Of a stretch of DNA of 64,000 nt, positions 33,362 to 45,299 are shown in pieces. The notes under the pieces are model-generated. The model saw nothing but the letters and a program-made list of their open reading frames with translations, did no database searches and was not told where the DNA came from. Source of the stretch: Lepiota brunneoincarnata (Eukaryota > Basidiomycota > Agaricomycetes > Agaricales > Agaricaceae); the NCBI GenBank assembly GCA_023014365.1, contig JAEBUN010000046.1, positions 240,758 to 304,757 on the forward strand. Reading direction: 5' to 3'. The position numbers and the translations under genes were made by a program. Positions within the stretch are counted from its first letter, which is position 1. The number at the start of each line of letters is the position of its first letter.

Positions 33362-35343
33362 GGTGACTAGGGAAGGAATCCAAAGGGTGCGCCCCCAAAT
33401 TTGAGTTCACGGTCCATATATCCTCCATGTGACGGAATCTATTAGGGGGCGTTGGAATGCACTGCAGCAACGGTATGGGCCCGCCTAAGCGAGGGCGGTG
33501 GCACGAAAGGGAAAGTCTTTTATGGCGGTTCGGATATCAATCAATTGAATTAACAGCAAGCTATGTGAGGGGTGAGTCCCCTGTATGCCAGCGTTGTGCT
33601 TATCTCGGAGGATGGTGGCTGTATTGAACGTCCTCAAGGATGAGTCATGAGCTTGAGCTTAGAGAAGAGTGTTGCATTGTCGGCGTACCTAGCGCAGTCT
33701 ACATATACAGGCTCTATATACGTTAGGGGGGCGGCGCGGCGTAGCTTTCCCCCCACCACGATCAGCTGGGCATGCGATCTTGATATTCAATCTCTGCATA
33801 AACGTCCGTAAACTATCTGCAATTTATATCTACGCAGCTGAATAAGGGGGAAGCCATAAAGGCGCTCTAATGAGAAAGAGAATAAAGCTTAGGTATATGT
33901 TTGTGATAAAAACGCGAGGCTGTTGAATGCTCCGTATCCAAGGCGATTGTGGGTCCATGGCCCTGCCACGTATTTGCATTCCAACAGTTATTATTGTATC
34001 TAACATCCAATCTGATGAAAGTAGTCATTAAGTTGCAAGTGTGCACATTGGGAAGTGGCCGAGCTCGTGTTGGCAGCACAGACCGATCGGGCTTCTGCCA
34101 GAAACGGATTCTCCATGTCGCAGAAGCTTTGTTTCTGAGCTTCAAAGAACTTGGGACGGCTACTAAGGAAAGTGTGCATCTTGGGCCGCGTGTTGAAAGT
34201 GTCGACAAATCCACACCATATACATACTCCCGGAAGTTTCAAGGTGAAACCTTTGCGAAGAGGAAGAGTTGTGTCCATCTACCTTCTCAGCCTCATTTCC
34301 GGGCCACCTGAGAGCTTCCACTCTATCAGACGTTGAACCTTTTTGTAATGTTCATGGGAAAGGGAAAGAAATCGCTCCTCTGCAATTGGCCTGGGGGATG
34401 GGTGGCTCTCCTGCAAGTGAATCACGTCGAAACACAATGAAACAATGCGAAACAAGACGTCGAGGCCCGGGCGTGGGGCGGCGATGAAGAGGTACGGAAT
34501 CTCCTACAGGTGTATCGTGTCGAGGCAGGCGCGGCCAAGCGAAATGAAACGAAACACGCCGAAACGAAGCGAAACACAACGAACAAGGGGCGAGTGTAAC
34601 CCGCGAAACGATTACAAAGCTTCAAAAACCAAGAAGACACATCGATTATTAAAGAGATGAGAGAACGAGATCGAGAGAAACTTCCTGGGTCCTTTATCGA
34701 CTGGGGGGCTCGTCTCCTAGGTCTGTACTTTTATATACAAGTTAACGATATGTTTCCTACATCAAAATGAAGAGGAAAATAGGAGGTCCTAAAGCTAACT
34801 CATGTGTGGGAGATGAGGAGGGTGAAACAGGGGATAACATAAAGTTTTCACGACTACATAAGCAGAAAATTAGGAAAGAAAAAAGGAGAGGATAAAAGGG
34901 ACGGTGTGCGAGGCATAAAAATAAATATAAACAGAGAGAAAACTTATTCTATGATCGGACTCAGGGAATGAAATGGAGAATGAGTAAATTTTTATCTATC
35001 CTTGAACATATGAGGCTGCTGCCGACAGAACGGAGAGGTCGTCGAAATGCTCCTGGCTCCGTTGGTACGGGCGCTCCGAGATCCCTGATCCGAGAGTTGG
35101 TTCCGGGTTCGTCAGGGTCCGTCTTCCGAGCTCTATGAGACATGGCATGGGGCGGCCGCCACGCGCGCAGCCGCGTGCCCACCCCTACACGGAAACAATC
35201 ACTTGGCTTCGAAACTGAGAGGGCTTGTCCAGAAATCAATGAGATAAGATGTGAGAGACAAACGAGAGACCGGGGCGCATTACCGGCAGAGGAGCGGGCC
35301 CCTGAGAGCCATGCCTCATATACACGAGCAAATACGCAGATTA
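33362..35343. other. Unassigned intergenic region
   Basis: About 2 kb without a recognisable gene. It includes a low-complexity GAAAC-word cluster (34430-34600, listed separately) and a purine-rich A/T-biased stretch (34650-34960). A block near 34950-35050 resembles the far flank of the pogo element (about 37990-38080). Confidence 0.4.
34430..34600 (+). repeat. Low-complexity GAAAC-word cluster
   Basis: The word GAAAC occurs repeatedly here with irregular spacing, as CGAAACA, TGAAACA, CGAAACG and similar forms. It could be degenerate simple repeat or mobile-element debris. No open frame is implied. Confidence 0.55.
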
Positions 35344-35366
35344 CAGTCGACTCTGAAATAACCCAT
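35344..35366 (+). repeat. Left terminal inverted repeat of pogo-like element
   Basis: Begins CAGTCGACTCTGAAATAAC and is the exact reverse complement of 37953-37975. Preceded by TA at 35342-35343. Confidence 0.9.
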
Positions 35367-35754
35367 GCCTATAGTAACCCATAATCTATAATAACCCATG
35401 AATTTAGGCTGCCACCGATTTGGTGGGCAGGGACAACCCATAACTCTTCAATACCCCGTAACCCATAAGGTTTTTGGGGGTCCTAACCCATATGTGGACC
35501 ATTTCGGGTGTCCAGGACTACCAAACTCAGTAGTCTCCGACCCTTGTAACAGCTCAAATGAAGTAGATTTGCAATCTCAGAATGACGAAACTCACAGTTT
35601 ATTCAAATTTTGGGAGGAACAGAGCGAGCTCCCCTGGATACAGAGCATCTACTAGCAAAATTTCACTCATTCTCTCACCCCTCGTCACAGCTACGGGCAA
35701 TAATCCACTCAACGTGTCAAGAACAGGCTTAAGAAACTCAAAGAGCAAGTAAAA

Positions 35755-37811
35755 ACACATAGGAATGTACTTTTGGCACACCTTAGCCAGGCAGAGAAGC
35801 TTTCCTCGGAGGAAGAGGAATGGCTTGATCATGATGGGAACCTCGTTGATGAAGAAGCACTCATTTACATGCTTGGCAAGGCCTCCAATTATGAACATGG
35901 ACTTGAAGGGCTGGATGCCGAGAAACAACCCTTAGTGAGACGCCTGATTGAGCTTGGTACCAAAACAAAAGATGTTGTTGTCCCAGGGAACTTGAAGAAA
36001 AGGAAGCGTATGTGACTGGCTCTCAAGGTTCTGATGACAGTCCACAATGACATGTTTGACAGGTCCAACTGAACCTAAAAAGAAGTTGGCTCAACAGTTG
36101 AAAAAACTGCCAGTTTTTATGAAGAAGGAGATTGCGACTGTCTAGCAGCGAATCGAAATTCTTGACTGGTATCACACTCACAAAGCAACCCAGGATGCTA
36201 CTGCACGTCATTTTGATGCCAAGTACCCAAATCTACAGCTCCATCAGTGATTGGGTGAAGAATGAGGCCAAGTGGCGGCAATGGTGGGCTGAGCTACAGG
36301 GCACAGCACAACTTGGGTACATGAAACGAGCAAAGCAGACTGAACATCCAGCAGTCACAGAGATGCTCAAGCTATGGGTAGCCAAGGCAATGCAGGATGG
36401 GATAAACCTCAATGGAGAGGTACTTCGGCAGGAATGGAGGCATTTTGCTGACCTCGAGGGGATCCCAGACGATGAGAGGTTGAACCTGAGTGATGGGTGG
36501 TTAACATCATTCAAGAAGCGTTGTGGTTTAAAGGAGTTTAGGAATCATGGTGAAGCAAGATCTGCAGACCCTGTCCAGGTTGAGAAGGAGTGCAAGCGAG
36601 TTCAGGAGCTCATCAGGAAATATGGGTATCGGTTAAAAGACATATTTAATATGGATGAGACTGGTCTATTCTATGTGTAAGTCTCTGAACCTTAGTGAAT
36701 CCGAAACCTGTTTCTGATTGAACGAGACACAGGGTGCCTCCAGACTGTGGTTTGATGGATAGTCCCACATCAGGGGTTAAAGGAAACAAGAAACGAATCA
36801 CATATGCATTCACAGCGAATGCAGATGGGAGCGAGAAGCTTCCTCCTTTTGTGATTGGAAAGGCAGCACGTCCATTTCTACTACCGAGCCAACGCGAAGG
36901 CTTGGATGACAGCTGTTCTTTATCAAGAATGGCTTTCTGCATGGGACAAGAGGCTAAGGAGCTAAGGGCGTCACATACTCTTACTGCAGGACAACTCTAG
37001 TGCGCATATCCCACCTGAAAACCTCACGAACATTCATGTGGAAAATTTTATGGCCAATCTGACCTCACACGTCCAGCCAAATGATGCAGGAATCATCCGT
37101 TGCTTCAAGGCACATTATCGTAGCAAATTCATTTCCCGAGCTATCGATTGCTACGACAACAACATCACACCAACTCACATTTACGATATCAATCAACTAG
37201 AGGCAATGCGTCTGGCTGACCTAGCCTGGAGGGACGTTGATACGACCACGATCCGCAATTGCTGGCACAAGGCCGGTATTCTTCCTCCAGACATGGACTC
37301 CATCACTCCTGCAGAACCTCCGGCTCCGATTATTCCCATCTCGTCTCTAATCAATTCACTACCTGCGGTGGTCAATGTGCCTGCCCCTTCGGTGGAGGAG
37401 GAGATAATGGATGGCCTTGCCGACTTGGAGAAGAGGGGTGTCCTGTCAAAATCAAATCGCATGACAATTGAGGAACTTCTCAACCCAGAGTCTGAATGCG
37501 AGGTCATCTGTACCCGAATTTCTGATCAGGAAATTGCTGACTTAGTTAACGCAAAGAGGACAGCAACAGAGATGATGGACATTAATGGGGGAGATGATCA
37601 CGGTGACGATGTGGAAGAAGTCCCCCCAAGGCCATCACGCCAACAAGCTCTTGCAGCGTCAGAGACTATTCAGCAATACGTAGCTGATGTGGATTCTGAA
37701 TTTGCACGTCAGCTCGAGGCAGTTCTTTTGAAGTTCGGTCACCAGACCCGGCTTGAAGGGTCTCGCACACTCCAGCAGACATTAATTACTGACTATTTCT
37801 CTTCTACTTAG
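35755..37811 (+). pseudogene. Pogo/Tigger-type transposase pseudogene
   Basis: A CENP-B-like DNA-binding half (EILDWYHTHKATQDATARHF, about 36152-36212; SISDWVKNEAKWRQWW; LSDGWLTSFKKRCGLKEF) is followed by a DDE catalytic half. DDE landmarks are NMDETGLFY (about 36650), LLLQDNSSAH (about 36980-37010) and HVQPNDAG (about 37070). The C-terminal region runs to a stop at 37811. Lesions include an in-frame TAG (36144-36146) at the start of the DNA-binding domain, a stop and frame change near 36250, loss of residues with a frame change after KAARPF (about 36880), and a TAA at 36966-36968. The element cannot supply its own transposase. Confidence 0.85.
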
Positions 37812-37952
37812 TTGCAGTAGAACTACTATATACCCTTCGTTATAAAATACATGAGTTTAGGCCCGCCCGCTCCGGGAACCCCGGTCCGGTGAGGCCTTTG
37901 TGGCAACCCATACTCTATGATAACCCATGGGTTTAGGGTGTCCACCAAAAGT

Positions 37953-37975
37953 ATGGGTTATTTCAGAGTCGACTG
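37953..37975 (-). repeat. Right terminal inverted repeat of pogo-like element
   Basis: Ends GAGTCGACTG and pairs exactly with the left repeat. Followed by TA at 37976-37977. Confidence 0.9.
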
Positions 37976-38089
37976 TATTTTCTTCCTAGGCCCGAAATGA
38001 TCGCGCTCAGGGAAGGAATGGTAATAGAAGAAAATATTTGAATGAGCGAGATCGCAGGTGGAACAGGGAGGCTGTCGACGAAACTGGTG

Positions 38090-38190
38090 AGCTATGGACC
38101 TTTTCGGACGCGTGTATAGTAGTAACAACGATGTGACGCATACCAAGCTATTCTCCCTCATTCAATTTCTTGGAGCGCAGTGAAACACAC
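38090..38190 (-). pseudogene. Short HNH-unit relic
   Basis: About 100 bp matching the exon 2/intron boundary area of the HNH-like family (GACGCATACCAAGC...CTTCATT-like text ending in CTTGGAGCGCAGTGA; compare 22890-22945 and 19233-19280). An isolated fragment without an open frame. Confidence 0.5.
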
Positions 38191-39266
38191 CTGACACCCT
38201 TTATAGCTATCTACGATCGCCTGCTGTTAATCCTGCCAGGACTTCCAATTCGCGTTAAGGAATATCGAAACGCAGATATAATAGTAAATGGTAAGTGTGG
38301 ATAGACAACAGATCAAAACCAGTACCAAGGGGCCTGAGCGTCAGTATTGATTCAATTAGAAGAGAATCAAGAATGACATAACCCCCGCGAGGAGGCAGAG
38401 GGGGACACAGCCCATGCCTGACATTCGAGAGCATTCATTAATTCCGCCGTGTAGCGCGTGACGGTTGAATCATGCCATGGCTGTGGTATAAGTCTAGGTT
38501 TACTACAATCCCACTACTGTATGTCCATATATACAGTCCGGCAACAGAACACCTAACGTGTTCTGTTATGTCCCTTTGGTGCAATGGTTCACCGAGGTTC
38601 GCCACACAACTACTAGAGGTGGCTAGGGGAGACGTGCGGTGGGCATCACACCTGCAGCCACCCGTCCACCTCTACAGGCTAAGAAATTTTGAAGTCCTCG
38701 GTCACGTTCCCGGGACATTTCTTAAGGATCCAGGTGCCTTGGTTGTGGGTACTCTCTTGGCTGAGCAGGATCTGGGTGAAGCCAATCTTATTACGGGAGT
38801 TGCCAGAATTTGATGAGCCTCCCCACTCCAAGGGAAATCGTGAGGCTGATCGGAATCACCTGCGGTGCATCCCCGGTTGCAGCGGGGTGGACCCAGCGGG
38901 TGAGCAGGGTGCTCCGCAGCATCGTCTGTATCATATCTATGCTGTTGACATATATCTCTAGCGTGCCACATCGCGGCCCGGGCCATACAGTTGGGGGGAC
39001 TTCGCCCTTGCGAAGGGGCTCATCAGAGGGCTTAACCGCTACCCTAACCCGCCTTGGCTCGCGTAGCGACGGAATTAGACTACCTAACTTAGGGTGGCTG
39101 CGGGAATATATTAATTTGCCGGACCAGCTAACGCGCCAGGGTGCCGCAGGGACCCTGTACAGGTGGGTAGAATAGGGGGGCCGGGCCTGCATCCCTCCCA
39201 CTTGGACCCCTCACGGCACGGTGCCTGATGAGAGGCCAGCCTACTGTGTAGTCCTTTACACCACAG
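38191..39266. other. Unassigned stretch with two overlapping open frames
   Basis: Two plus-strand frames (38472-38813, 113 codons; 38810-39175, 121 codons) abut with a frame change, which could be one decayed gene. I recognise no domain in either strand. G+C is higher here than in the flanks (38780-39230), so this may be debris of a mobile element. Confidence 0.35.
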
Positions 39267-39375
39267 CTTTTTCGTCCGTCAGATCCTTACTTAAGCATCA
39301 GGCCGGTCATCTCCGAAGATGGAGCAGCAAGCTGTGGAAGTGCGAGGTCTTGGAATTGAGCCAAGATGCAGCTTT
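39267..39375 (-). repeat. SINE-like dispersed repeat, copy 2
   Basis: Partner of 23345-23480, diverged. The B-box-like word is altered (GCTCAATTCC on the minus strand), while the flanking words AGATCCTTACTT, CAGGCCGG and AAGTGCGAGGTCTTGGAAT are kept. Confidence 0.5.
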
Positions 39376-39769
39376 CCAGCCAACTTAGGGCTGGGATTAG
39401 CGGTTTGGAATGTTGTGAGAAAAAGGAAGGTGTCATTCTCGGGGCTATCGGAATAGCCGACATAGCAATAATGATGGCAGGGAGGCCATCGAAGGGAGGG
39501 AGCTTGGTTCGCTAGAAAGTTCTTGAGAGGTGTGTCCAGCAGGCTGTGGAATCCCCACTTGTGTAAATGGATTACTCAAATTGACTGCCCCTTTTTTGTC
39601 CGAAATATGCCACAGGGACGGCACCATGTGATCCGCAGGCACGACAGTCGATGGTACTTAAGCAATGGCTTAGGCACCATGCTGCAAAAAAAAGACCCTC
39701 TGTCCTCTTTTTTAATACTGTTACACTGTCCCGGCACCATCTTTGGTTCTCGACACCTAGTCAATAACA

Positions 39770-40276
39770 ATGCGCCGATTTGCGAACACACTTAATCTGA
39801 AGGTATCGCCGGATCCCACTGTTTCCGAGTCTGTTTGCGTTAATATACGGATTATGCCTGATAAGGCGAACCAGAGGCCAGGTGACCAGGCAGAGAGGGA
39901 GCTAGAAAAAGCGACGAGAAAGGAAAAAAAAGCAGCGAGAGAATGTGATAAATTACTCTGGAAGTTCGACCAGACGCACTCGGGGCAGGGGCAGCACCCG
40001 AAAAAAGTAGCCAATGCAAAGAAGAGGTGGCTAAGGAACGACGTCGTGTGGGCGTGTGCGAACGCAGAAAGAGAAAGGGCAGAAAAAAATGCAAGGGCAC
40101 AGAATCAGTTGAAACGGAAGGAGTTGGCTGGGTCATCAAGCGGTGGGAAGGATGGGGATCGGGAGAGGGACTCAGGTCAGGGGCGGCGGAAGTTTGTGAA
40201 AACCTCTGGGGACATGGGGCCTGATGTTACCTATCCAAAAATAGCATCGAGGTCATCACAAGCGACGCGACTGTAA
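39770..40276 (+). CDS. Hypothetical charged, coiled-coil-prone protein
   Basis: Uninterrupted frame of 168 codons. The middle is rich in Lys, Glu, Arg and Ala (ERELEKATRKEKKAARECDK, then ANAERERAEKNARAQ) and is likely to form a coiled coil. The C-terminus is Gly/Ser/Arg-rich. No family is recognised, no signal peptide or membrane span is seen, and I found no supporting splice structure. It could be a real small gene, part of a mobile element, or a chance frame in purine-rich DNA. Confidence 0.35.
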   Translation: MRRFANTLNLKVSPDPTVSESVCVNIRIMPDKANQRPGDQAERELEKATRKEKKAARECDKLLWKFDQTHSGQGQHPKKVANAKKRWLRNDVVWACANAERERAEKNARAQNQLKRKELAGSSSGGKDGDRERDSGQGRRKFVKTSGDMGPDVTYPKIASRSSQATRL

Positions 40277-41426
40277 CATACACCCAATAATCCCAAATAA
40301 CCCCTGAGGTTACACTGTGATATCGGGCCGGGACCAGCCTCTACAGGCCTCTACCACCCATCTCGTGTTACATGACATACATCTTCACACCGGAACGTTG
40401 GTGTTTTTAAGTTCAATCAAAAGGTTCACATAGTTGCACAGTGTCAGTTTCAAATCGGGCTGGAAACACTTGTAAAGTTTGAGCAATCATCCAAACTGAA
40501 AACCCAGTATAACAATTACTTTTCATTAACTTTTCAACTCAGCTGAAAGTGATGTATAAACAATTAGATAAAGCCCCCCAAAAAACCCATATCTTGACCC
40601 ATAAAATTGGGATGACATATATGTCGAAGTATTCCGTTTTGAAAGGAAGCAGTCGGTGGGCGGCCTCACTAAAGGGGAAGGGCCAACGAATGAGCGGGGC
40701 TCGAGATAGTATTCGGAGGTCAAGGGGGGAGTTTTCCATTTGCATGAGCTCGCCGCTATCTATCTTGATGAAGTAAGCCAGCGGGCTTACAAGTTTCCTC
40801 AATATATTCGGATGGCTCAAACCAATTGTTTCTAGTTGAGCCAAAATACTTGCCCAAAAACGAGATTTTAAGAAGGCCAAAAGTAATCCTACGCCCCTCC
40901 CATGCTAATCATGCACTCAACGTCTGCCCCAGTGGCACTCCCGGATTTATTTTATTACATCCTTCAATCATCGTAACAAAGAACGAAAAGAGAAACTTCA
41001 ACCACTCTTTATTAGGAGCTACCTTCCTTCATGAGACGTCAAGTAGACAACGAAAACATTTGGTATAGGGCTCTGTTCAATGCTTTCAAAGGACTCAAAA
41101 GAATCGCGGACCTCTTTGCTCCTGCATAGCTACAAATTCCTCATTGTCGATAATTCTGCTAGCGGTTGTAGAGGCGCTTACCTCGTAGTACGCGAAGAAT
41201 ATTGCATAATAAATCACATATTACTCGAAACCAATACAAGCCAAAACTGATAGCTCCAGGCCGCGATGGAGGCCTGCTAGTTAAGACAGGCTCAACTGTA
41301 TTTCATTATCCATATTATTTTATGATACCATCATCGTCACAACCAACAGAGAGTCCAACGACCAGACATGCGTGAAGAATACAAATCCACTAGAAGTTCT
41401 TAATGGAGTGTAACTACCAATCAGTT
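40277..41426. other. Unassigned AT-rich stretch
   Basis: No gene recognised. A minus-strand frame of 113 codons at 40880-40539 has no motif. A short perfect inverted repeat (GGCTCAA ... TTGAGCC) lies near 40815-40845, and CAGGCTCAACTGTA near 41287 looks like the end of another TA-targeting element, but its other end was not found. Confidence 0.35.
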
Positions 41427-43523
41427 CTACTTTCCAGAGGTGCAAAGTCGGCCGTCAGGCTGCTGCGCCCAGCGATCCCCACCGACCGCCGTCGCGCCAT
41501 ACAGGATCTGGTCTGGGTCATACTTGTCTTTAACGGCGAGGAGCTTAGCGTAGTTGACACCGTAGAATGCGGTCTTGAAATCAGGTTCGAACGGGTCGGC
41601 CTGAGGGATAAATATTGATCAATGAACATGTGGACGAAACAAGAGGAAGGAATTTTTACCTCGTTCAAATATGCACCACTGTCAGGTGTAAGGGCGCGAA
41701 GTGCGGCATCATAGGCCGTTGTGAGCGTATGAGCCTGTGCAAAGTCGTCTTCGAGGCTAGCAGTATCACTCCAGGGCCTGCACCGATGAAGTAGTATTAG
41801 TAACCCTACTCCCAAGTTTACGGAGGAGGAAACTAACAGGGTCGGGTTAAACGTCCTCTCGGCGTTCCTCCATGCCGGTAGCACTGCATTGTGGGGATGT
41901 CCCGCAGCCTTTGCTGTCGGCCTAATCGCAATATCAAATGCATTCACGCCGTCATCGACCATTGTCCTAATCGTGCTCGTGAGCTTGTTCAGGCTGTCCG
42001 GATTTTCCCAAAGCCTTCTGGGTAGGAGCCTTCCACCAAACAACATGGTGCCCACTCCGAAGAGACTGGTGGGGAAGAGGCCAAGGTACGCCGGGAGTAA
42101 ACCTGGGAAAGATTGGATCGTGACGTTGTGTGGGATACCCAGGTCTGTGAGCTTCTTGTGGAAGGGATCTAGGAGCTCGGCGACTTGTGCGGAGGTGCCG
42201 TTGGGTAGGAAGAGAGGGGAGAGGTTGAAGACCCCGGAGGAGTAGAAGGCATAGGAGGCACCGCCGGCATCGGTGTATCTTGGTGTGCTGGCTTGGTAGA
42301 AGTTGACACCTTCCCAGAAGAGGTTGAGGGTGACGTTGGGACCGGTTGAGAAGGAAATAAGGCCCCCGGCCGCGGGGGTGTTGGGGTGGACCCTGACTGT
42401 TACGGTCCAGAGGACGGCGTATGCGCCTCCACCCTACGAATGCCAGCTATCAGCCCAAAGGAATGCAGGAGGAAGCGAATGGACTCACCCCACCACTCAT
42501 CGCCCAGAAGAGGTCCGAGTTCCGTGTGGGCGAGATAGTCAAAAACTTTCCGTCCATGGTAATGACCTCCATCTCCAACGTCTGGTCCGCAGCAAGCCCA
42601 TACAACGAGCTCAAATGTGAATGGCCACCACCTTGGAGGTATCCTCCGGCCCATCCAACCGTCTGTTCATAGTTGCAGCAGACATGATGAATAGTAATGC
42701 TGATTAGATGAACCCACAGGACATTCCCCGCCGACGACGGCGAAACCACGTGGCTCGGCCTCCTGGTACATCTGCAACACTGACACTCCAGCCTGTGCCT
42801 TGACAGCGGGACCAGAATACCCAGGTGAATTGAAGTATGTCGTCCATGTCGTTTGCTTGAGATTGCCCGTCCAGATTGCCAGTGCACCAGCACCAGTGGA
42901 CTTGCCCATGTAACTATTGAGTACGCACACAGTCAGCATTTCAAGGGTACTTCGGGTGCGAATCTGGAATGGGATAGAAGGGAGCTCCGCTCACTCGTGA
43001 CCGGTATTCCGTACGACGAAGCGGATGTTGTGCTGCTTTGCAAACGTGATCGTTTTGATGACATGGTCCACGCTAGAGACGTTTACAGCATACTGCACGT
43101 AGGTGCCGATGATACACTGCGAGGTCGGGGATGAGAAGGGGTCGCAGCTCTTGTTCGCGAAGAGCGGCGCCTGGGCCGAGTTTGCCGTGAGTTCACTGTC
43201 GTCCGTATTTCCTCTTTGGGTTATCAGCACCGAAGTCAAATGACTCACTGGAAAGCTGGATCATGCCAATTGGCCCTGATATTGTCGCACTCGTTCTGGC
43301 TGAAGCTAACGCCGGGGAAATTGCTATGGCAAGGCGCGCCAATCGGGACGGTCTTAATTAACCTCCCACCGACGGTCTTGTTGAATGCTGACCATTGCAG
43401 GTTGCTCGGCCAGTCCCTATCGCTCGGGACCATGCGACATTCGGTAACGGACCCTCCCGTAAAGGAGGTTAGGCTGGGAGAGAGGATGAGGGCAAGAATG
43501 GCTTTCAGGAGTGCGGTGAGCAT
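41427..43523 (-). CDS. FAD-linked oxidoreductase, berberine-bridge-enzyme type
   Basis: Predicted secreted flavoenzyme of 577 aa (FAD_binding_4 plus BBE C-terminal domain) that oxidises a small alcohol, sugar or alkaloid-like substrate; the substrate is unknown. Minus-strand exons are 43523-43249, 43195-42995, 42913-42718, 42662-42489, 42433-41838, 41777-41660 and 41600-41427, all in phase. An N-terminal hydrophobic stretch can serve as signal peptide. FAD-site landmarks are FVVRNTGHDYMGKSTGAGAL with His158, and VVGGECPTVGWAGGYLQGGG with Cys223. These are the two positions used for bicovalent FAD attachment in the family. The C-terminal BBE segment reads YYGVNY-like AFYGVNYAKLLAVKDKYDP followed by LYGATAVG. 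The gene appears intact. Confidence 0.9.
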
Positions 43524-45299
43524 CGTTTTGGGCGTCGATTACAGTAGACTGCTGCTAGATTTGGATTTCGACTTCGGCCCGCCAGTAGGCTTTTCTTGGG
43601 AGGGTGGAGGGGTGTAAGCCTGTGGGCTCATTAGCATCAGAGATTCACCAAGTCACACGAGGCAAGAGTAGTCCCAACAGTATATTCAGATTGGAAGGAG
43701 CACGCGGATCAAGCGTAAGGAAGATGATAGTATCAGGAGAAGAAGACGAAGATTGTTTACATCGCGGTTTGTTATTTATCGCTCGGTTAGTTATCTATAT
43801 CTCGTTTAGCCATCACGTGTGATCACGACCGCTGTAGGTCCAATACTTACGGGACGACCCATTTGCAGAGATCGAATGCATGGAGTGTCGTATGCTTGGG
43901 GGCTTTTAGCCGCGAAAGGAGGCTGATGTTGCGCACGACGTGAGAGCCGTCAGCGGCAAGGCTGACACGCCTGCGCTTCTTCACCTCTATCACCAGTGAC
44001 CCAAAAATAGACAGTCGAAGCGGCGGAACAGTGCGTCGCACATTCTCCAAGTTGCAAAATCGTGCAAGGTCAACAGATGTCGGTGGAACAGAAGTAGGAA
44101 AGATGCCTACCTAGGCGTTGGCATACAAGGATCTGCTATGGACAGATGTGAATAGCACCTGGCAAGGGTGGAAGGCACTTACCCATTACGGGAACGCATT
44201 TCCGCGGCTAAAGAAGCAGTGTGTATGGCAGGGTGAGGCCACCTGCACGATTTCAGAGGTGATCTCATTCTTATCAACATACACATATGTACCATCATTG
44301 GCAAAAGGGTGTATCCGTTCGGGCCCACATTAACAATACGACTAAATACATACATAGCCTTTGGAAGTGAAGGAAAACGATACTCGGATTTGTGCCTCGG
44401 CATTCAGTAATCACATCAGCGAATAAGCCTGAGGCCGGTGGATCCTCGGATCTGCAACAATCGCGCCGTTGTTGTGGTTTACCACTGCGGGCGGGCAGGA
44501 TCCCGCTTGCCCTATTAATATTGGTGGTACGCCACAATACACAATCCATCGTTGATTAAAGGCAAACCGTCATATCGATTGTTTGTCCGGGGCTAATCGG
44601 CTAACAGCAGTTTTAGTAATGGAGAAGGTTGGGCGAGATCATGATATTACAGTCGAGATTCCCAACTGATAGACCTCCGTCACGGCCCGGAGCCAGCAGT
44701 TTTGGCTGCCCTGTACAATAGCTAGGTTTGCAGCCGGGAATCGTGGGTCCAGATACTAGCGGCTCAGTTTCGTCAGTGACAATCTATACCATGAATAATG
44801 ACACCGTTGTAGAACGAGAAGTACGTACGTTCGCAACAAGAATAGTAAAAGCGAGTGCAACCGGCGTAACGGTTGCTGTGTTCGTCTTCTCGACCTCGTG
44901 AAATTGGTACAAGTACAGCTCCGGGGTGAGTGAGGGAAAGATTGAGGGAGACTTGAGAGAGTGTGTGTGTATGTGTAGGTAGTTTTACAGATTACGCTGT
45001 CGCCCGGGTGGTCCTACTGCAGCGGAGATATCCTCGTCGTTACGAGGTAAGGTATCTGGGTACAAACGTGTTACTTAAATACCTAATGAAATGTGTTGAG
45101 CGCAGGATTCTGCGCGCAACAGAAGTCTGTTCCTCATGCGATCTTTACCGGCTGATCGCAGGTTACACGTTTCACTGAATAAATACTATTACAATCCTAC
45201 TCATGCTTAAAATCAGCACAACAGGGTACAGGGTTACTCGAAACCAAACAGTCGAGTTCACATTATCCACCACAACAAATCATATCCTTCAATTTCAGA
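43524..45299. other. Intergenic region
   Basis: About 1.8 kb with no recognised gene. It separates the BBE oxidoreductase 5' end from the 3' end of the phosphate transporter. Short frames show no motif. GT microsatellite-like text occurs near 44960. Confidence 0.4.

Larger units (their letters stand above)
35344..37975 (+). mobile_element. Pogo/Tigger-like Tc1-mariner superfamily DNA transposon, degenerate
   Basis: A 2,632-bp element bounded by perfect 23-bp terminal inverted repeats (35344-35366 and 37953-37975) and flanked on both sides by TA, the target duplication of this superfamily. Inside each end the word AACCCAT recurs several times (for example 35362, 35382, 35393 and 35435; near the right end 37905, 37920 and inverted near 37953), which suggests transposase-binding subterminal repeats. 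The interior holds one broken transposase gene in plus orientation. Confidence 0.88.

Noticed and set aside
35599..35928. Minus-strand 109-codon frame inside the pogo element
   Set aside because: Antisense to the transposase N-terminal region; no motif.
38472..39175. Two adjoining frames as a real gene
   Set aside because: No domain, no start context and a frame break between them; kept only as an unassigned stretch.
40815..41295. Second DNA transposon bounded by GGCTCAA-type inverted repeats
   Set aside because: Only one convincing end (near 41287) is visible; the candidate left end lacks the TA and does not extend beyond about 8 bp of match.
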